Source: Pseudogymnoascus destructans | Lineage: Eukaryota; Ascomycota; Leotiomycetes; Thelebolales; Thelebolaceae | Direction: 5' to 3' | DNA length: 64,000 nt | Assembly (NCBI RefSeq): GCF_001641265.1 | Contig: NW_020167537.1 | Span: forward strand, 496,001-560,000 | In this document: positions 34,474 to 44,445 of the stretch, in pieces | Numbering within the stretch: position 1 is the first letter of the stretch | Layout: every line of letters starts with the position of its first letter | The notes under the pieces: generated by a model | Databases searched by the model: none | What the model saw: the letters and a program-made list of their open reading frames with translations, nothing else | What the model was told of the DNA's origin: nothing | Program-made: the position numbers and the translations under genes

Positions 34474-34708
34474 AATAAAAGGTGGAAAAAACGCGTTGTG
34501 AAGTTAGAGGGTAGGAAATTCGGGAAAAGTGTCCGAGGTACTGATATGTCCGACGTACTGATAAACCACGTTAAGTCTTATCCTTTATATAACTAACCTT
34601 ATTTTATACTAATATAATATAGTATTACTAGAGACAATACCTCTAATAATAATGTTTTAATTTCTGAATTAAGAGATGGATATCTTAATTTAGGACTAGA
34701 TACATTTA

Positions 34709-36562
34709 ACGTAACGTATGGGGTAGTCGGACATATGGGGTAGTCGGACAAAAAGTTTATTCTACTCTAGTTGACCGAGTCCTACGTGCCACACACTCCT
34801 CCAATTCCAATTCTGGGTCGCTTGAATCGTTCTCTACCTCTTCCTCTTCAACTTCCTCGTCTACTTCTTCAATTGGCCGTTTGCGTGGCCTTCCACGTGG
34901 TCTTTTCTCGGTTGACTTCAACTCTGCCTCCCGGACAATTTTCAACACTTCCTCGGTACTGAATACAAATTCGCCTTGCAACTTAATTCTCTTGCCCGTA
35001 GTTCTTTTCTTTCGTGTCTCAAGTATCTCTTTGTACTCTTTTACCTCCTTCCGAAGGATGCTGAGTTCAGCATTCTGACTTTCAACCAGCCTAGTCATTC
35101 TCTTGGCATAGCGTCGAGTTGGTGAAGCAGGAGAGTCACAAGTTGCCATACTTGAATTAAATACTAAATTTGCATGCCTTAGTTCAGTTCCATCTGGAGG
35201 AGAACTTCGGAGTATTGAGAGATCCAGAGTAGTGATATTGGTTGAGTTTTGAGGAGTGCGAGGTGGTTCGGTTGGTGGAAGTGGAAGGTTAGCCAGAACT
35301 CTTTCTGGGAGAAAGGGTATTAAACCTGCTGCCCTCCACCCACTTCTAATGTTTTGAGGTATAAGACCCTTCTCTCGAATACACTGGAAGATTTCAACCC
35401 AGTGGGAGCGCTGGATTCGCTTTATTCCTGCTCGAGTATACCGATCTACTTCCTGAGCATGAAATCGCTTAAGAGGTCCATACACCCCAACATCAAGTGG
35501 TTGGAGTAGATGAGAGCAATGAGGCGGTAGAATAAGAAGGTCGATGTCATTCTCAATGCACAGTGCAATCATATCGCCAGTAATGTGACTAGAATGGCCA
35601 TCCATAATCAACATTCGTGGGTGATTTCCAGACTTTTTGCGTGACTCAGGCTCAAATACCTTCCGCAACCACTCAAATCCATGACTGTTTGAAGTCCAGC
35701 CACTATTACTTGTTGAGAAGTGCCAGTTTGTAGGGGTGTCCTTTGGAATCCAACTTGAATTGGTATTCTTAGCCTTGAATATAATCATAGGTGGTAAAGC
35801 ACCACCGTCTGCATCAATGCATTCAAGTACAGTTATCCACTCCTGCTTCCCAGCTGTGACCTTCCAATTGGATTTCAAGGTAGAATCAACAATTATTCGC
35901 GTGGATTGAGTCTCTCCAACTGCAAAACCTGTCTCATCCATATTATAGATGTTGCATGGCTTGTACTTTCGCTCTTCAATTCGTGCTTTAAACGCGTCAA
36001 ACCAAGCTGAAATCTTTATAGGAGTGGCTTCTTTATGTCGTGCAGACTCTAGTTGTCTTGAGTAGACCCCTTTAAAGTTTGGATGTCGTTTTAAGAATCT
36101 ATAGATCCATTCATGGCCTATGGGGGTAGGATTGGTCCGAAGAGTGGTTTGAGAAGACGCGATTTGGATGCGTCGTACGCGAATTTCTTCAGCCATTTCC
36201 TTGATCAACATAGGAGTTGCAGGAAAACCCGTGGCAGTGAGACGTGTAATCCATCGTGCTAGTGTATTTTCTTCTGCATTTGAGAGAGCTTGTTCAATTT
36301 CGTGAGCTACAGCACGCGTTTTCTTCATAGACATCCTATCAGCAAGAGTTGACTTAGGAACTTCGAAGTGGTCTGCAGCAAGTCTAATTGATTTGAATTC
36401 CTTCAATTGGAGCGCAATGACAGCCTTTTGGATGTTGTCTTCAATCTGAGCACAACTGTATGGTTGTGGGATGTTCATGGTGGAAGGTATGAAGGTTCTG
36501 AGTTGGTAGTCGGGCATTTTTGTCTGACTACCCCATATGTCCGACTACCCCATACGTTACGT
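34709..36562 (-). mobile_element. Element G: complete Fot1/pogo-like transposon
   Basis: TA flanks are at 34707-34708 and 36563-36564. The termini are ACGTAACGT followed by two 17-bp units, ATGGGGTAGTCGGACAT and ATGGGGTAGTCGGACAA. A boundary 5 bp further in is also possible from symmetry alone. However, only the chosen one restores the hAT frame (LDTFN-GNIPCIAHV); the other leaves a TAA. The element is about 1854 bp with an uninterrupted transposase. Confidence 0.9.
34757..36517 (-). CDS. Intact Fot1/pogo-like DDE transposase (element G)
   Basis: It is 586 aa and uninterrupted. After a short leader comes a psq-type HTH (AVIALQLKEFKSIRLAADHF), then a CENPB-type HTH region ending HPNFKGVYSRQLES. 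The catalytic motifs are IYNMDETGFAVG, LIMDGHSSH and LQPLDVGVYGPLKR, with DD35D-like spacing. The C-terminus is coiled (LVESQNAELSILRKEVKEYK) and carries an AT-hook-like RPRGRPRKRP before an acidic tail. It does not have the CCHC knuckle found in A, B/C, D/E, F and J. A second in-frame ATG (MNIPQPYSC) 13 codons in could be the real start. It is related to H and I and is, with A, one of two plausible active transposases here. Confidence 0.92.
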   Translation of the reverse strand: MPDYQLRTFIPSTMNIPQPYSCAQIEDNIQKAVIALQLKEFKSIRLAADHFEVPKSTLADRMSMKKTRAVAHEIEQALSNAEENTLARWITRLTATGFPATPMLIKEMAEEIRVRRIQIASSQTTLRTNPTPIGHEWIYRFLKRHPNFKGVYSRQLESARHKEATPIKISAWFDAFKARIEERKYKPCNIYNMDETGFAVGETQSTRIIVDSTLKSNWKVTAGKQEWITVLECIDADGGALPPMIIFKAKNTNSSWIPKDTPTNWHFSTSNSGWTSNSHGFEWLRKVFEPESRKKSGNHPRMLIMDGHSSHITGDMIALCIENDIDLLILPPHCSHLLQPLDVGVYGPLKRFHAQEVDRYTRAGIKRIQRSHWVEIFQCIREKGLIPQNIRSGWRAAGLIPFLPERVLANLPLPPTEPPRTPQNSTNITTLDLSILRSSPPDGTELRHANLVFNSSMATCDSPASPTRRYAKRMTRLVESQNAELSILRKEVKEYKEILETRKKRTTGKRIKLQGEFVFSTEEVLKIVREAELKSTEKRPRGRPRKRPIEEVDEEVEEEEVENDSSDPELELEECVARRTRSTRVE

Positions 36563-36718
36563 TAATGGTAATATACCTTGTATAGCACATGTTATTAACA
36601 TTGCTGTGCAAGATATATTAAATACTTTATTAAAAGATGAAGATAAATATTTTAAGGAATTAGAAGAGCAAAATTTTCTAGAAGAAGATAAAGATATAAG
36701 TAAGATTTTACTCTTCCT

Positions 36719-39700
36719 ATAACGTCCTAAGAACCATTGAAGTTCTCCTATTTCTCGAAACTCATACGCTTCCATCAGTCTCGTACGGAACTGTGTTGCC
36801 TCCATTTTGTGGCTAGGATGGCTAAGGATGCAAATATCGTCAACATAGAAGAAGACAATAATCTTTGAAGATACAAAGAGGCACTGTGCTTCTGGGACCT
36901 GTACGAGGCCTAGAGCCTTGAGTGTCTCTGAGAAGTCTCGAAACCAGAGTAAGGGGGACCTTCGAAGTCCATAGAGTGCCCTGTTAAGTTTCCAGCATTT
37001 TCCTTGCTCCTGGTAGCCGTCTGCACACCGTACGTAGACCTCCTCATCAATACGGCTGTTTGTGAATGCGTTTATAGCATCTAATTGTTGTGTATCCAAA
37101 TCAAAGTAGGCTGTGATTGCCATTAAGGCTCGGAAGGTTTTCGAAGCAAGCGTAGCTGCGTACGTCTCATCATGGATAGAATAGCATTGTAGGTCGCCTC
37201 TTACAACAAGTCTAGCCTTATATTTAAGAAGGTAGCCATTGTCATTGAATTTGTATGTGAAAACCCACATAAGGGGTATCACAAAGTTCCGTACGGAGCT
37301 GTCGTTGACAGATGTGAACGTTCCTTGCTTTCGAAGGTCTCCTATTTCCTTTGCAGCTGCAGCTTGGAATCCTATTCGATGTGGATGAGTTTGGAGTTGA
37401 TTCCAGAACTTGGAGCAGCTGGTAGGTCCGTACGGTGTATGCTCTGTCGATTGAACTCCGTTCCTACTAGGAAAGCTTGGTGTAAGCTTAGCTTTGCTTC
37501 TGGTATCGCTATTGTAGCTAGGTAGATGTCGTGTCTTCGTACAGTGTCCTCAGGGCGTTCCGGTGTCATTTCAGGCATTTGAAGTTGTTCCTGTAGCTCT
37601 GTAGCTCCGTGGTCCTTCTGAGTAGGCGGCTCTTCTTGAGGAGAGGAGGTGTTTGTTGCCTCTGATTCGTACGGAATTGTTGTCCCGTTCTGAGGCTGTT
37701 GTTCCCCCTCAAACTCCTCATCTTCTTGATCTTGAATATCTGGTATTTCAATGACCTGAACTGTCTTTTCGAGCTCTGTTTGGACAAGCTGAGCCTCGTA
37801 CGAAGGGTCATAAGCCTTTGTCTCATCAAAGGTAACGTCTCTTGTAACTATAACCCTTTTAAGTTGCGGAACCCAAATGCGGAATATGTTTGTAGAGTTA
37901 TAGCCAACTAGGTAGCCTATTTGGGCATTCCTCTGTATCCTCTCAAGCTTTGGCTTGTTTAGAATAAGGGCATAGGCTCTACAGTCATAAGAGCGAATAC
38001 GAGAGAGTAATGGCTTAAGTAACTCTGGCTTTTGGCTCTCTGTAGGTAAGGACTGGAGTAGAAGTCCGTACGGGGTCTCATCGTTTATGACTGACGATGG
38101 TGAGCGGTTTATGAGGTACCCTGCTGTTTTGAAAATGTTAGGCCACATTCCTTCTGGTAAGTTGGCTGATTCTTTAAGTGCGCGTGATCGTTTGATTATC
38201 GTACGGCCTGACCTCTCTATTCCTCCGTTCGGCTCTGCTGTATAGGGTGGAGAGATGTGGATTTCATATCCTTCGTCCTTAATCCAACCCTCCCATTCAT
38301 TTCCAAGTGAGGCTTCACCATCTAGGTGGAATATGCGGATTTGGAACCCCCATCTTCTCCGTACGTAGCTCACAAAGTCCTTAATCGTCTGTAGGAGCGT
38401 TCCTTGTGTTTTATCCTTAATAGTATAGACGTGGTTCATGCGGCAATTATCACATAGGAAGTGTAAGGCTTGTGTGCTGCCATCATATGCCTCTGGCATT
38501 TGTATTAGGTCAAGGTGGACCTTCTCATATGGCACTTTTGAGCGTGGTGTAGATCTTCTAGAAATCTGCCTTGTAGCATGCGTAAGTTGGCATACTTCGC
38601 ACTGAGTATCGTACGAGTCTAGGTCTGTGACGATAACTCCAGCGGTCTTCTCTTGGAGTTTTCTAATGGCGTTTTGGTTTAGGTGTCCCATGCGGTTATG
38701 CCATTCCTTTGCAGTGCCTTTTAGGTCCTTACGAGGTCCGTACAAAGATAGGACAACATTGTCCTGTTGATCCTGAGTGCTATAAACAGCTCGGGTAGGC
38801 TCATTTTGATGTATTCAAGAACCCATTGTCCATGAAGCATTGGAGTGTTGCAGAACGGTTGATCTCCGTACGTAAGTCCTTGTGCGGCGGTATTCCAATG
38901 AACTCCCTTTTGGATGAATCGTCTAAGAGAAGCGACTGAAGTGTGGAAGGATGAAATGAGAGCTGTATCTGTAAGGGTGATAGTCCGTAGAGACTTCTTA
39001 TCCTCCCCGTTTTGGACTGTAATATCTACAGACCCAATGTAAGGACACAGGGCACCCAGCTCACAGTAATAGCATATGAGAGTGGGAGTCGGAGGCTAAA
39101 CGGATGCTATCCTATAGGTCTACTACGAAGGATACAAAAAAGATGAAGGGGGAACCCCGTTGAGTCTGTTTCCTTAACTCCCGAAACGGGCCCGACTCGG
39201 TTATCCCAACCCTAGCCCTGAACCTTCCACTGCAACAGGTCTACATCGGCCCTGAACCCTATACACTTACCGTCCCCCACTATAGTGTAACTCGCTATAT
39301 GATCCTCTACTGGTTCGAAACCCCACCGAGTCAGATTCCATGCTTGTAGTGACCGTAACAGTTCTGAGACAGGTTCTTCGAGTATCTAGGTACGGAGGCA
39401 TCCTTACACCCAAACGCTTCAATCTTCACCCTTTGGTCTCCAGCTAAGAGGTAGCTATTATCTTGACATTCTTGGATATTGTAGAACCTCGTACGGTCGT
39501 TGCAGACGTGAATTGTAGCTCCAGAGTCGAGAATTATGCTTTTAGAGAGCTCATAGGCTGAGGTTTTCAGCTTTAGTCCTTGGGAGACTTGGAAGACTGT
39601 AGTGAAAGACATAGGTGGATCTGTATTCGTACGGGATTGTACTCCATTCGGGTTGTTGAAATTGTTCTGTTCTTCTGCCTTTTGGATAACGTACTGGAAT

Positions 39701-41004
39701 CCTGGTTTGTCACTTATATAGGCCTCTACTTTAGCTTCAATCTCTTTATTTGGGCGCCATTGCCTCGTACGCTTTGACTTCATCACATAGAGGCAGTCCC
39801 GCCACTTGTGTGTTGTTCCACAAGGGGAGTCTAGTCGAGCCTGATTTTTCTGTTTTCTGCCTCTCTGACCTTGCTGACCTTGTTGTAGGTTGTTCGTACG
39901 GCCTTGGAGCGTTGGCTGTAGGTCGCTATTGTCATCCTCTTGTAGTGCGAAAACTCCATGTTCCCCCCTAGGTTTCTGGGTGAATCTCTCTTGCCTACGG
40001 TTGGTTCTATACTGTCGTAGGACCTCCTCAAATTCGTACGACTTTGTCTGCTTCTCTAGCTTGTGTTTCCATGGTCCTCGGAATTCGCAAGGTCCTATTG
40101 CATCAAGGAAGGTATAGATAGCGTCGTGAGGGTCGATAACCTCTGTTGCCTGTAGCGTACGGCCTTGAGTGTATAGATTCTCCCAGTTTAGGAGCCAGTC
40201 TTCAAGGTCCTTGCCTCTTTGCATTTTCGCAGCCTTTTGCCATTCTAGTCTCCATTCTCCGATTCTAGCTCTTTGAGTAGGTGCGAACCGGTCTCGTAGC
40301 TTTCTAAGCATATCGTACGGAGTATCGCAATTGTAGGTATAGGGTAGGAAGTCGCGTTTGATGGTTTCTTGGATCTTAGAGCGAAGCCCCTGAATTGCTT
40401 CCTCCTGCTTTTCCCACACCTTGCGCTCATATTGGAAATCAGCTTGTAGGTTTCGAAGCTGTTCCTTCTGATCTTCTGTAAGAGATGCGTACGTAATTGG
40501 CGTTAATTGCTGTTGGCCTTCTACTGAAGGTTGGATGGTCTGGCTACCTGAAGCTCTTGTTGACACTCCAGGTCTTGTTTGAGCAGTAACACCACCACCA
40601 GCTTGCGTGGCACTCCGTACGAACTCAGGAATAGGTCGAACGGGCTGTAGGAGTGTAGGAGGGTCCTCGATTGATGGATCGATATACCCCCATACTCCTG
40701 CCTTCATTGAAGCAGTTTTGATAGTCTCTATCCACTCATCCCAGTCTCTAGGGCTTGTGAGGACCACCCCCGCCTTCTGTAGGGTCGCCATAATGATGGT
40801 TTTTTCGACTCCAGGACACAGGACTTGATTTTGGTCCGTTCGGGTTTCTATAGGCTTCAAAATGCGTCTTGGAGTTGCTCCGGGCTCATAACTGTTGAGT
40901 AATATGCGTGTGTATTCCTGTCTATCTATTGCTGCCTGAAATTGCGGGGAAGTGGTGCTGAGATCATGTGACATATTACAACAGTAGCACCAAAGCAGGA
41001 TCAC
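36719..41004 (-). pseudogene. Copia Gag-Pol remnant
   Basis: The Gag-protease part (41004-about 39409) has a zinc-finger-like CGTTHKWRDC and the protease motif ILDSGATIHVCND. The integrase part (38745-37372) has the GAG-pre-integrase WHNRMGHLN with zinc ligands CEVCQLTHA, and core motifs HLDLIQM, FHLDGEASLG and GGIERSGR. The RT part (37282-36719) has VFTYKFNDNGYLLKYKARLV, NRALYGLRRSPLLW and the catalytic FYVDDICIL. It breaks off after GELQWFLG. Lesions are the solo LTR, the integrase/RT frameshift and loss of the C-terminus, so no functional polyprotein remains. Confidence 0.9.
39038..39408. repeat. Solo LTR of the Gypsy family, long variant, in Copia
   Basis: It runs TGTAAGGACACAGGGC to GCATCCTTACA, with CCCAA duplicated at 39033-39037 and 39409-39413. 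At 371 bp it is about 115 bp longer than the other LTRs of the family (247-257 bp), because of extra sequence in its second half. It splits the Copia frame after the protease. Confidence 0.93.
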
Positions 41005-41039
41005 GTGCTAAGGGCTGACCTAATCTTCAGCACGTGACG

Positions 41040-41182
41040 GGGCACGGGCGACTTCAAATACCCGGATACATACCCAGATACTCAGGTAGGTACGGGTAGG
41101 TATAAGTATCAGAAAGGTAGGTATATACCCGGGTATATACCCGGATACGCTGGGTATATACCTACCCCGTGCCGAACACTGA
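41040..41182. mobile_element. Terminal fragment of another hAT element
   Basis: The stretch ends GTGCCGAACACTG. Read from that side it begins CAGTGTTCGGCACGGGG, a typical hAT terminus. It is full of short repeats (GGGTATATACCC, ATACCCGGATAC), like hAT subterminal regions. The partner end is not in the window. It separates the Copia element from the F-family relic. Confidence 0.5.
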
Positions 41183-41595
41183 CGAAATTATAGCTATCGA
41201 AGCTATCCAAACATCCAAAAATTTAAGCTGTCGAGCTGCTGCGAAAATCTATCAAGTCCCCGAGTCTACCTTACGTGACAGAATAAACGGCTGAGCCCCT
41301 ATTAGCGAACCTTAACTAGGAGCGTCTAAATTGACTGAACTAGAGGAGGATGTAATTGTTCAAAACATACTTAACATGGATACAAGAGGGTTTGCACCCT
41401 AGTTGACTAGAAAGGAAGATATTGCAAATTTTATCCTAGAATCGCAAGGAGGGCGATGTGTTAGAAAGCTAGGTGTATCAATTTGTACAGTGACAACTAG
41501 CCCTTAAGGCGTGTTTTAATCACGTTTATGATTTCAAAAGGGCCTTCAGTGTTCACCACACTGCGATAACTGTTCATTAAATAAATAACGAATGT

Positions 41596-42114
41596 GTAAG
41601 GATGCCTTCTCATCTCTCATTCTAGTGAGTAGACTCTGGGTAGCTGCGGGGTCACATGTGATCATTTGGGTGGGCTAACCGAGTCGGAACCGTGTCGGAT
41701 GGGTTTCAGGTACTTGAGACAATCGACTCACTGTAAGGATGCCTTCTCATCTCTCATCCTAGGGAGTAGACTCCGGGTAGCTGCGGGGTCACGTGTGATC
41801 ATTTGGGTAGCCTAACCGAGTCGGAACTGAGTCGGATGGGTTTCAGATACTTGAGAAAATCAACTGACGGGGTTCCCCATCATCTTTCTTGTATCCTTCG
41901 TAGTAGACCTATAGGATAGCATCCGTTTAGCCTCCGACTCGCACTCTCATATGCTATTACTGTGAGCTGGGTGCCCTGTGTCCTTACACTCACGGGGTTC
42001 CCCCATCATCTTTTTTGTATCCTTCATAGTAGACCTATAGGATAGCATCCGTTTAGCCTCCGACTCGCACTCTCATATGCTATTACTGTGAGCTGGGTGC
42101 CCTGTGTCCTTACA
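41596..42114. repeat. Gypsy-family solo LTR (outer) with GAATG duplication
   Basis: The outer LTR runs TGTAAGGATGCC to GTGTCCTTACA, with GAATG at 41591-41595 and 42115-42119. It is interrupted by a second copy of the same LTR. Without that it is 257 bp. It is the reverse complement of the LTRs of the Gypsy element at 54267-57971. Confidence 0.94.
41732..41988. repeat. Gypsy-family solo LTR (inner), nested in a copy of itself
   Basis: This 257-bp LTR has CTCAC duplicated at 41727-41731 and 41989-41993. It was inserted into the outer LTR in the same orientation. Both ends are TGTAAGGA and TCCTTACA, an 8-bp inverted terminal repeat. Confidence 0.95.
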
Positions 42115-42128
42115 GAATGGGTTCACTG

Positions 42129-43064
42129 TGTAATGGTGGGTGCACCAGATGTGAGAATCTAGCCACCCAAGGAAGGGATGATTTTACTAAGACAACACAC
42201 TGTCTTAGGAAACAGAGCCAAAGGGTTGTAGCTTAGACTATTCCACAACGCAGCAATCAGGTGTGTGATGTAGTGAAGTTGTTCAGACAAGTTGCAACAA
42301 ATGTTGAGTCTGGGAACTCAGGGGTAAGTCAGAGGTTAACACCTCACTGACTTTTCAGAAACAAGGAGTAACAAGATGAATGCTTGGAAGCTTGTAAAAG
42401 ACGGGGAAGTATGTGATAGTCGATTTACTATATTGCCTGCTTGCCCTTTCTTAAGGAAAGGGCAATCCTATTTATGCCAAAGGAGTGTAGTTCTCTCATT
42501 TTCCATGACTTTCCATGACTAACCAGGCTTGGTAAATGTATTAGAAATCAAGTGCGACCCACAACTAGCTTGCTAATCATGTAGTGAACGTAAGAGAATC
42601 CCATAGAACCATCTCTTGGGTTCCTAGCCTATAGGAAGTGAAAAGGAGGTCCAAGGTCAGAGTACCTATAGATAAATTATGTCATAACTTAACCAATCTT
42701 GTGGGTAACTAAGGAGCGATGACGTGTAATGAATCATAGAGGGTTGTAGAAGCTTCTAGAGCTATCGTTCATGTTTCTAGGCCTCTAGTTGGTAGAGATA
42801 TGCCATGTGGTAGTATTGGCCCACCCCCTTAAGGAGGAGATTTTCTTAATAACTTGTTCAATGAGTGTTCAAATGATATGCCGTGATGTATGTAGCATAA
42901 ACAGATGTAGTAGAAGAGTTTGCAGCAATCGTTGAGTAGTATTGCTTCTGTTGTTGGTGTGATAAGCCAAGATATGTATGGTGACTTGTAGGTTTGAGGA
43001 GGAGATTTCTAAGTTTGCTCTTGAGTTTGATAGCAAACTGAGTGCAACGAATGTCAGTATGACA
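42129..43064. repeat. Solo LTR (0.93-kb family) with CACTG duplication
   Basis: This 936-bp copy, nearly identical to 29407-30341 and in the same orientation, has CACTG at 42124-42128 and 43065-43069. It is inserted in the hAT derivative just ahead of its remaining transposase coding sequence. Confidence 0.94.
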
Positions 43065-44445
43065 CACTGGCACTGTGTTCTTGATATCATACATCTAACG
43101 GAGCCCATTCATTCTGGTGAATATCTTGCAGAGCAGCTTCAAGCAGTTACTGACGACTTTGGTATTACAAATGGAGTCTTTACTGTTACTAGAGATAATG
43201 CATTGAACAATACAGCAATGCTCGCAGAGTTTGAAATAGGGGTCTGCACAAGTGCCGTTTCTATACAGCAACCATGGAGCTTTACAGTAAAGGAAGGTGA
43301 CGTCCGATGCATGGCACACATTATAAACCTTGCGGTTCAAGCAGCTTTAACTATGTTAAAAGCTATACCATCAGAACAAACGGATCATATAGGCTTGAGC
43401 AGGGCTTGGCTCATACTCCAGGCTTCGTTCTTAATAAAGAAGTGACGACGGTTCTTATAAAACTATGCCCGCATATCTATGTCTTCCGGAACATCGAGCA
43501 TGGAAAGATGCATTGAAAGTACAAGCATCTACTATGGGTATTCAGGTGGTTTCAATGTCCCTCGACATGCCTATATGATGGAACTCAACATATCATATGC
43601 TTGAGAACGCTTTAAAGCTTGAAATTAATGCTATATGTGCTTCGCAAACAATGGATTTAAGTATGCGTGATATGATCATTACATAAATAGAATGGCAAGT
43701 GTTACACGGACTAAAGGCATTCTTTAAGATATTCATCAAACCAGCAGAGCAAGTTCAAGCAGATAACTATCCAACGTTAAATAAGCTTAAGGTGATGCAA
43801 AACGCTCCATCGACAATAGCTGCAATTAGGGCAGCTTGTAAAGCGTCATATAATAAGCTTGATACTTATTATAACCTTGTGACAAATCAAAGCTTAAGCC
43901 ACTCATCAATTGCTACTATCTGCGACCCAAGATTCAACTTAAGCATATATGAATTTTATATGCCAGATAGTATAGACGCTATAAAACGAGACAGGGCAAG
44001 AGCACAGTTTGCAGCATGTTATAACCGGTATAAAGACTGTGAGAACGATATACAGGTTGCTGCTATTGAAGCTACTATTGCTGCTGAAACAGAGCAGCCG
44101 GTGACTCCAAGAGAACTTGATTCCGACGATGAGATGTATCAACATCGTGGGCCTTCTATTGAGGAAGTTGAGTGGTGACGATGGTTTAAAGAGAATGGCG
44201 TCGACCGTGATACTAATATCCTCAAATATTGGCAGGCAAAGCAGTATCAATATCCAGTTATATCACGGATCGCACGGGATTATTTAGCAATTCCGGCCTC
44301 ATCGGCAGCGTCAGAGCGTATATTTAGTGTTGGCAGTGATATAGTTACGAAGAAAAGGAATAGGTTATTACCTTCAACTCTTCAATATCTACTCTGCTTA
44401 CGGGATTGGGGGGTTATGGGCGACGAGGATGATAATAGCGAGTAG
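43065..44445 (+). pseudogene. hAT transposase, C-terminal two thirds, degenerate
   Basis: Readable segments are HCVLDIIHLTEPIHSGEYL, FTVTRDNALNNTAML, VRCMAHIINLAVQAAL, then after frame changes YNKLDTYYNLVTN and NLSIYEFYMPDSI. The end is SAASERIFSVGSD and TKKRNRLLPSTLQYLLCLRDW. DNALNN and CMAHIINL are the conserved RNase H-like core of hAT transposases, and SAASERIFS is the C-terminal dimerisation motif. Stops and frameshifts (for example after 43440 and near 44175) and the missing N-terminus make it inactive. Confidence 0.85.

Larger units (their letters stand above)
30851..34571 (-). mobile_element. Element F: Fot1/pogo-like transposon, with element D inserted
   Basis: TA flanks lie at 30849-30850 and 34572-34573. 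Terminal repeats start ACGTGGTTT, then two 17-bp units (ATCAGTACGTCGGACAT and a second copy beginning ATCAGTA). Element D occupies 30960-32819 between F's left repeat and its stop codon. Removing D and one TA leaves 1859 bp. F's left TA lies in the GTAAGT 5' splice site of an intron in the hAT relic; taking F out restores that site. Confidence 0.92.
11998..36718 (+). mobile_element. AT-rich hAT transposon relic, scattered in pieces
   Basis: The hAT-like terminus CAGGGTTAGCAATTCGAG is at 11998. The coding pieces are about 14003-14275, 15190-15314, 30546-30850, 34574-34708 and 36565-36718. The gaps are filled by element A, a solo LTR, elements B and C with a 10.8-kb segment between them, element F (with D inside) and element G. 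Removing the insertions with one TA copy each keeps the frame. For example, the 15314/30546 join reads through SLYIYYN-ISKEALMLEF, and the 34708/36565 join gives LDTFN-GNIPCIAHV. Family motifs are LTLDA*TASNQTQYLGITVHW (one TGG-to-TAG stop), ITRDNTSNNN and IPCIAHVINIAVQD. Two AT-rich GT-AG introns can be seen. The 3' part is lost at the junction with the Copia element near 36719, so no 3' terminus or target duplication is available. Confidence 0.8.
36719..41045 (-). mobile_element. Ty1/Copia retrotransposon, truncated and interrupted
   Basis: On the minus strand the order is Gag, protease, integrase, reverse transcriptase, the Copia order. It ends abruptly near 36719 inside the RT domain, joined directly to the hAT relic, so RNase H and the 3' LTR are missing. 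I could not define a 5' LTR above 41004; the sequence there turns into the terminal region of another hAT element. A 371-bp solo LTR of the Gypsy family interrupts it at 39038-39408, and a frameshift separates the integrase and RT frames near 37380. CGTACG occurs about 21 times along it. Confidence 0.9.

Noticed and set aside
34713..36558. Element G boundaries set at the inner ACGTATGG repeat
   Set aside because: This would leave a TAA in the hAT relic after excision. The outer boundary restores the frame.
39305..39335. tRNA-like B-box string GGTTCGAAACC in the long LTR variant
   Set aside because: No A-box at the right distance and no cloverleaf could be drawn. It lies in LTR sequence, so I do not call a tRNA or SINE.
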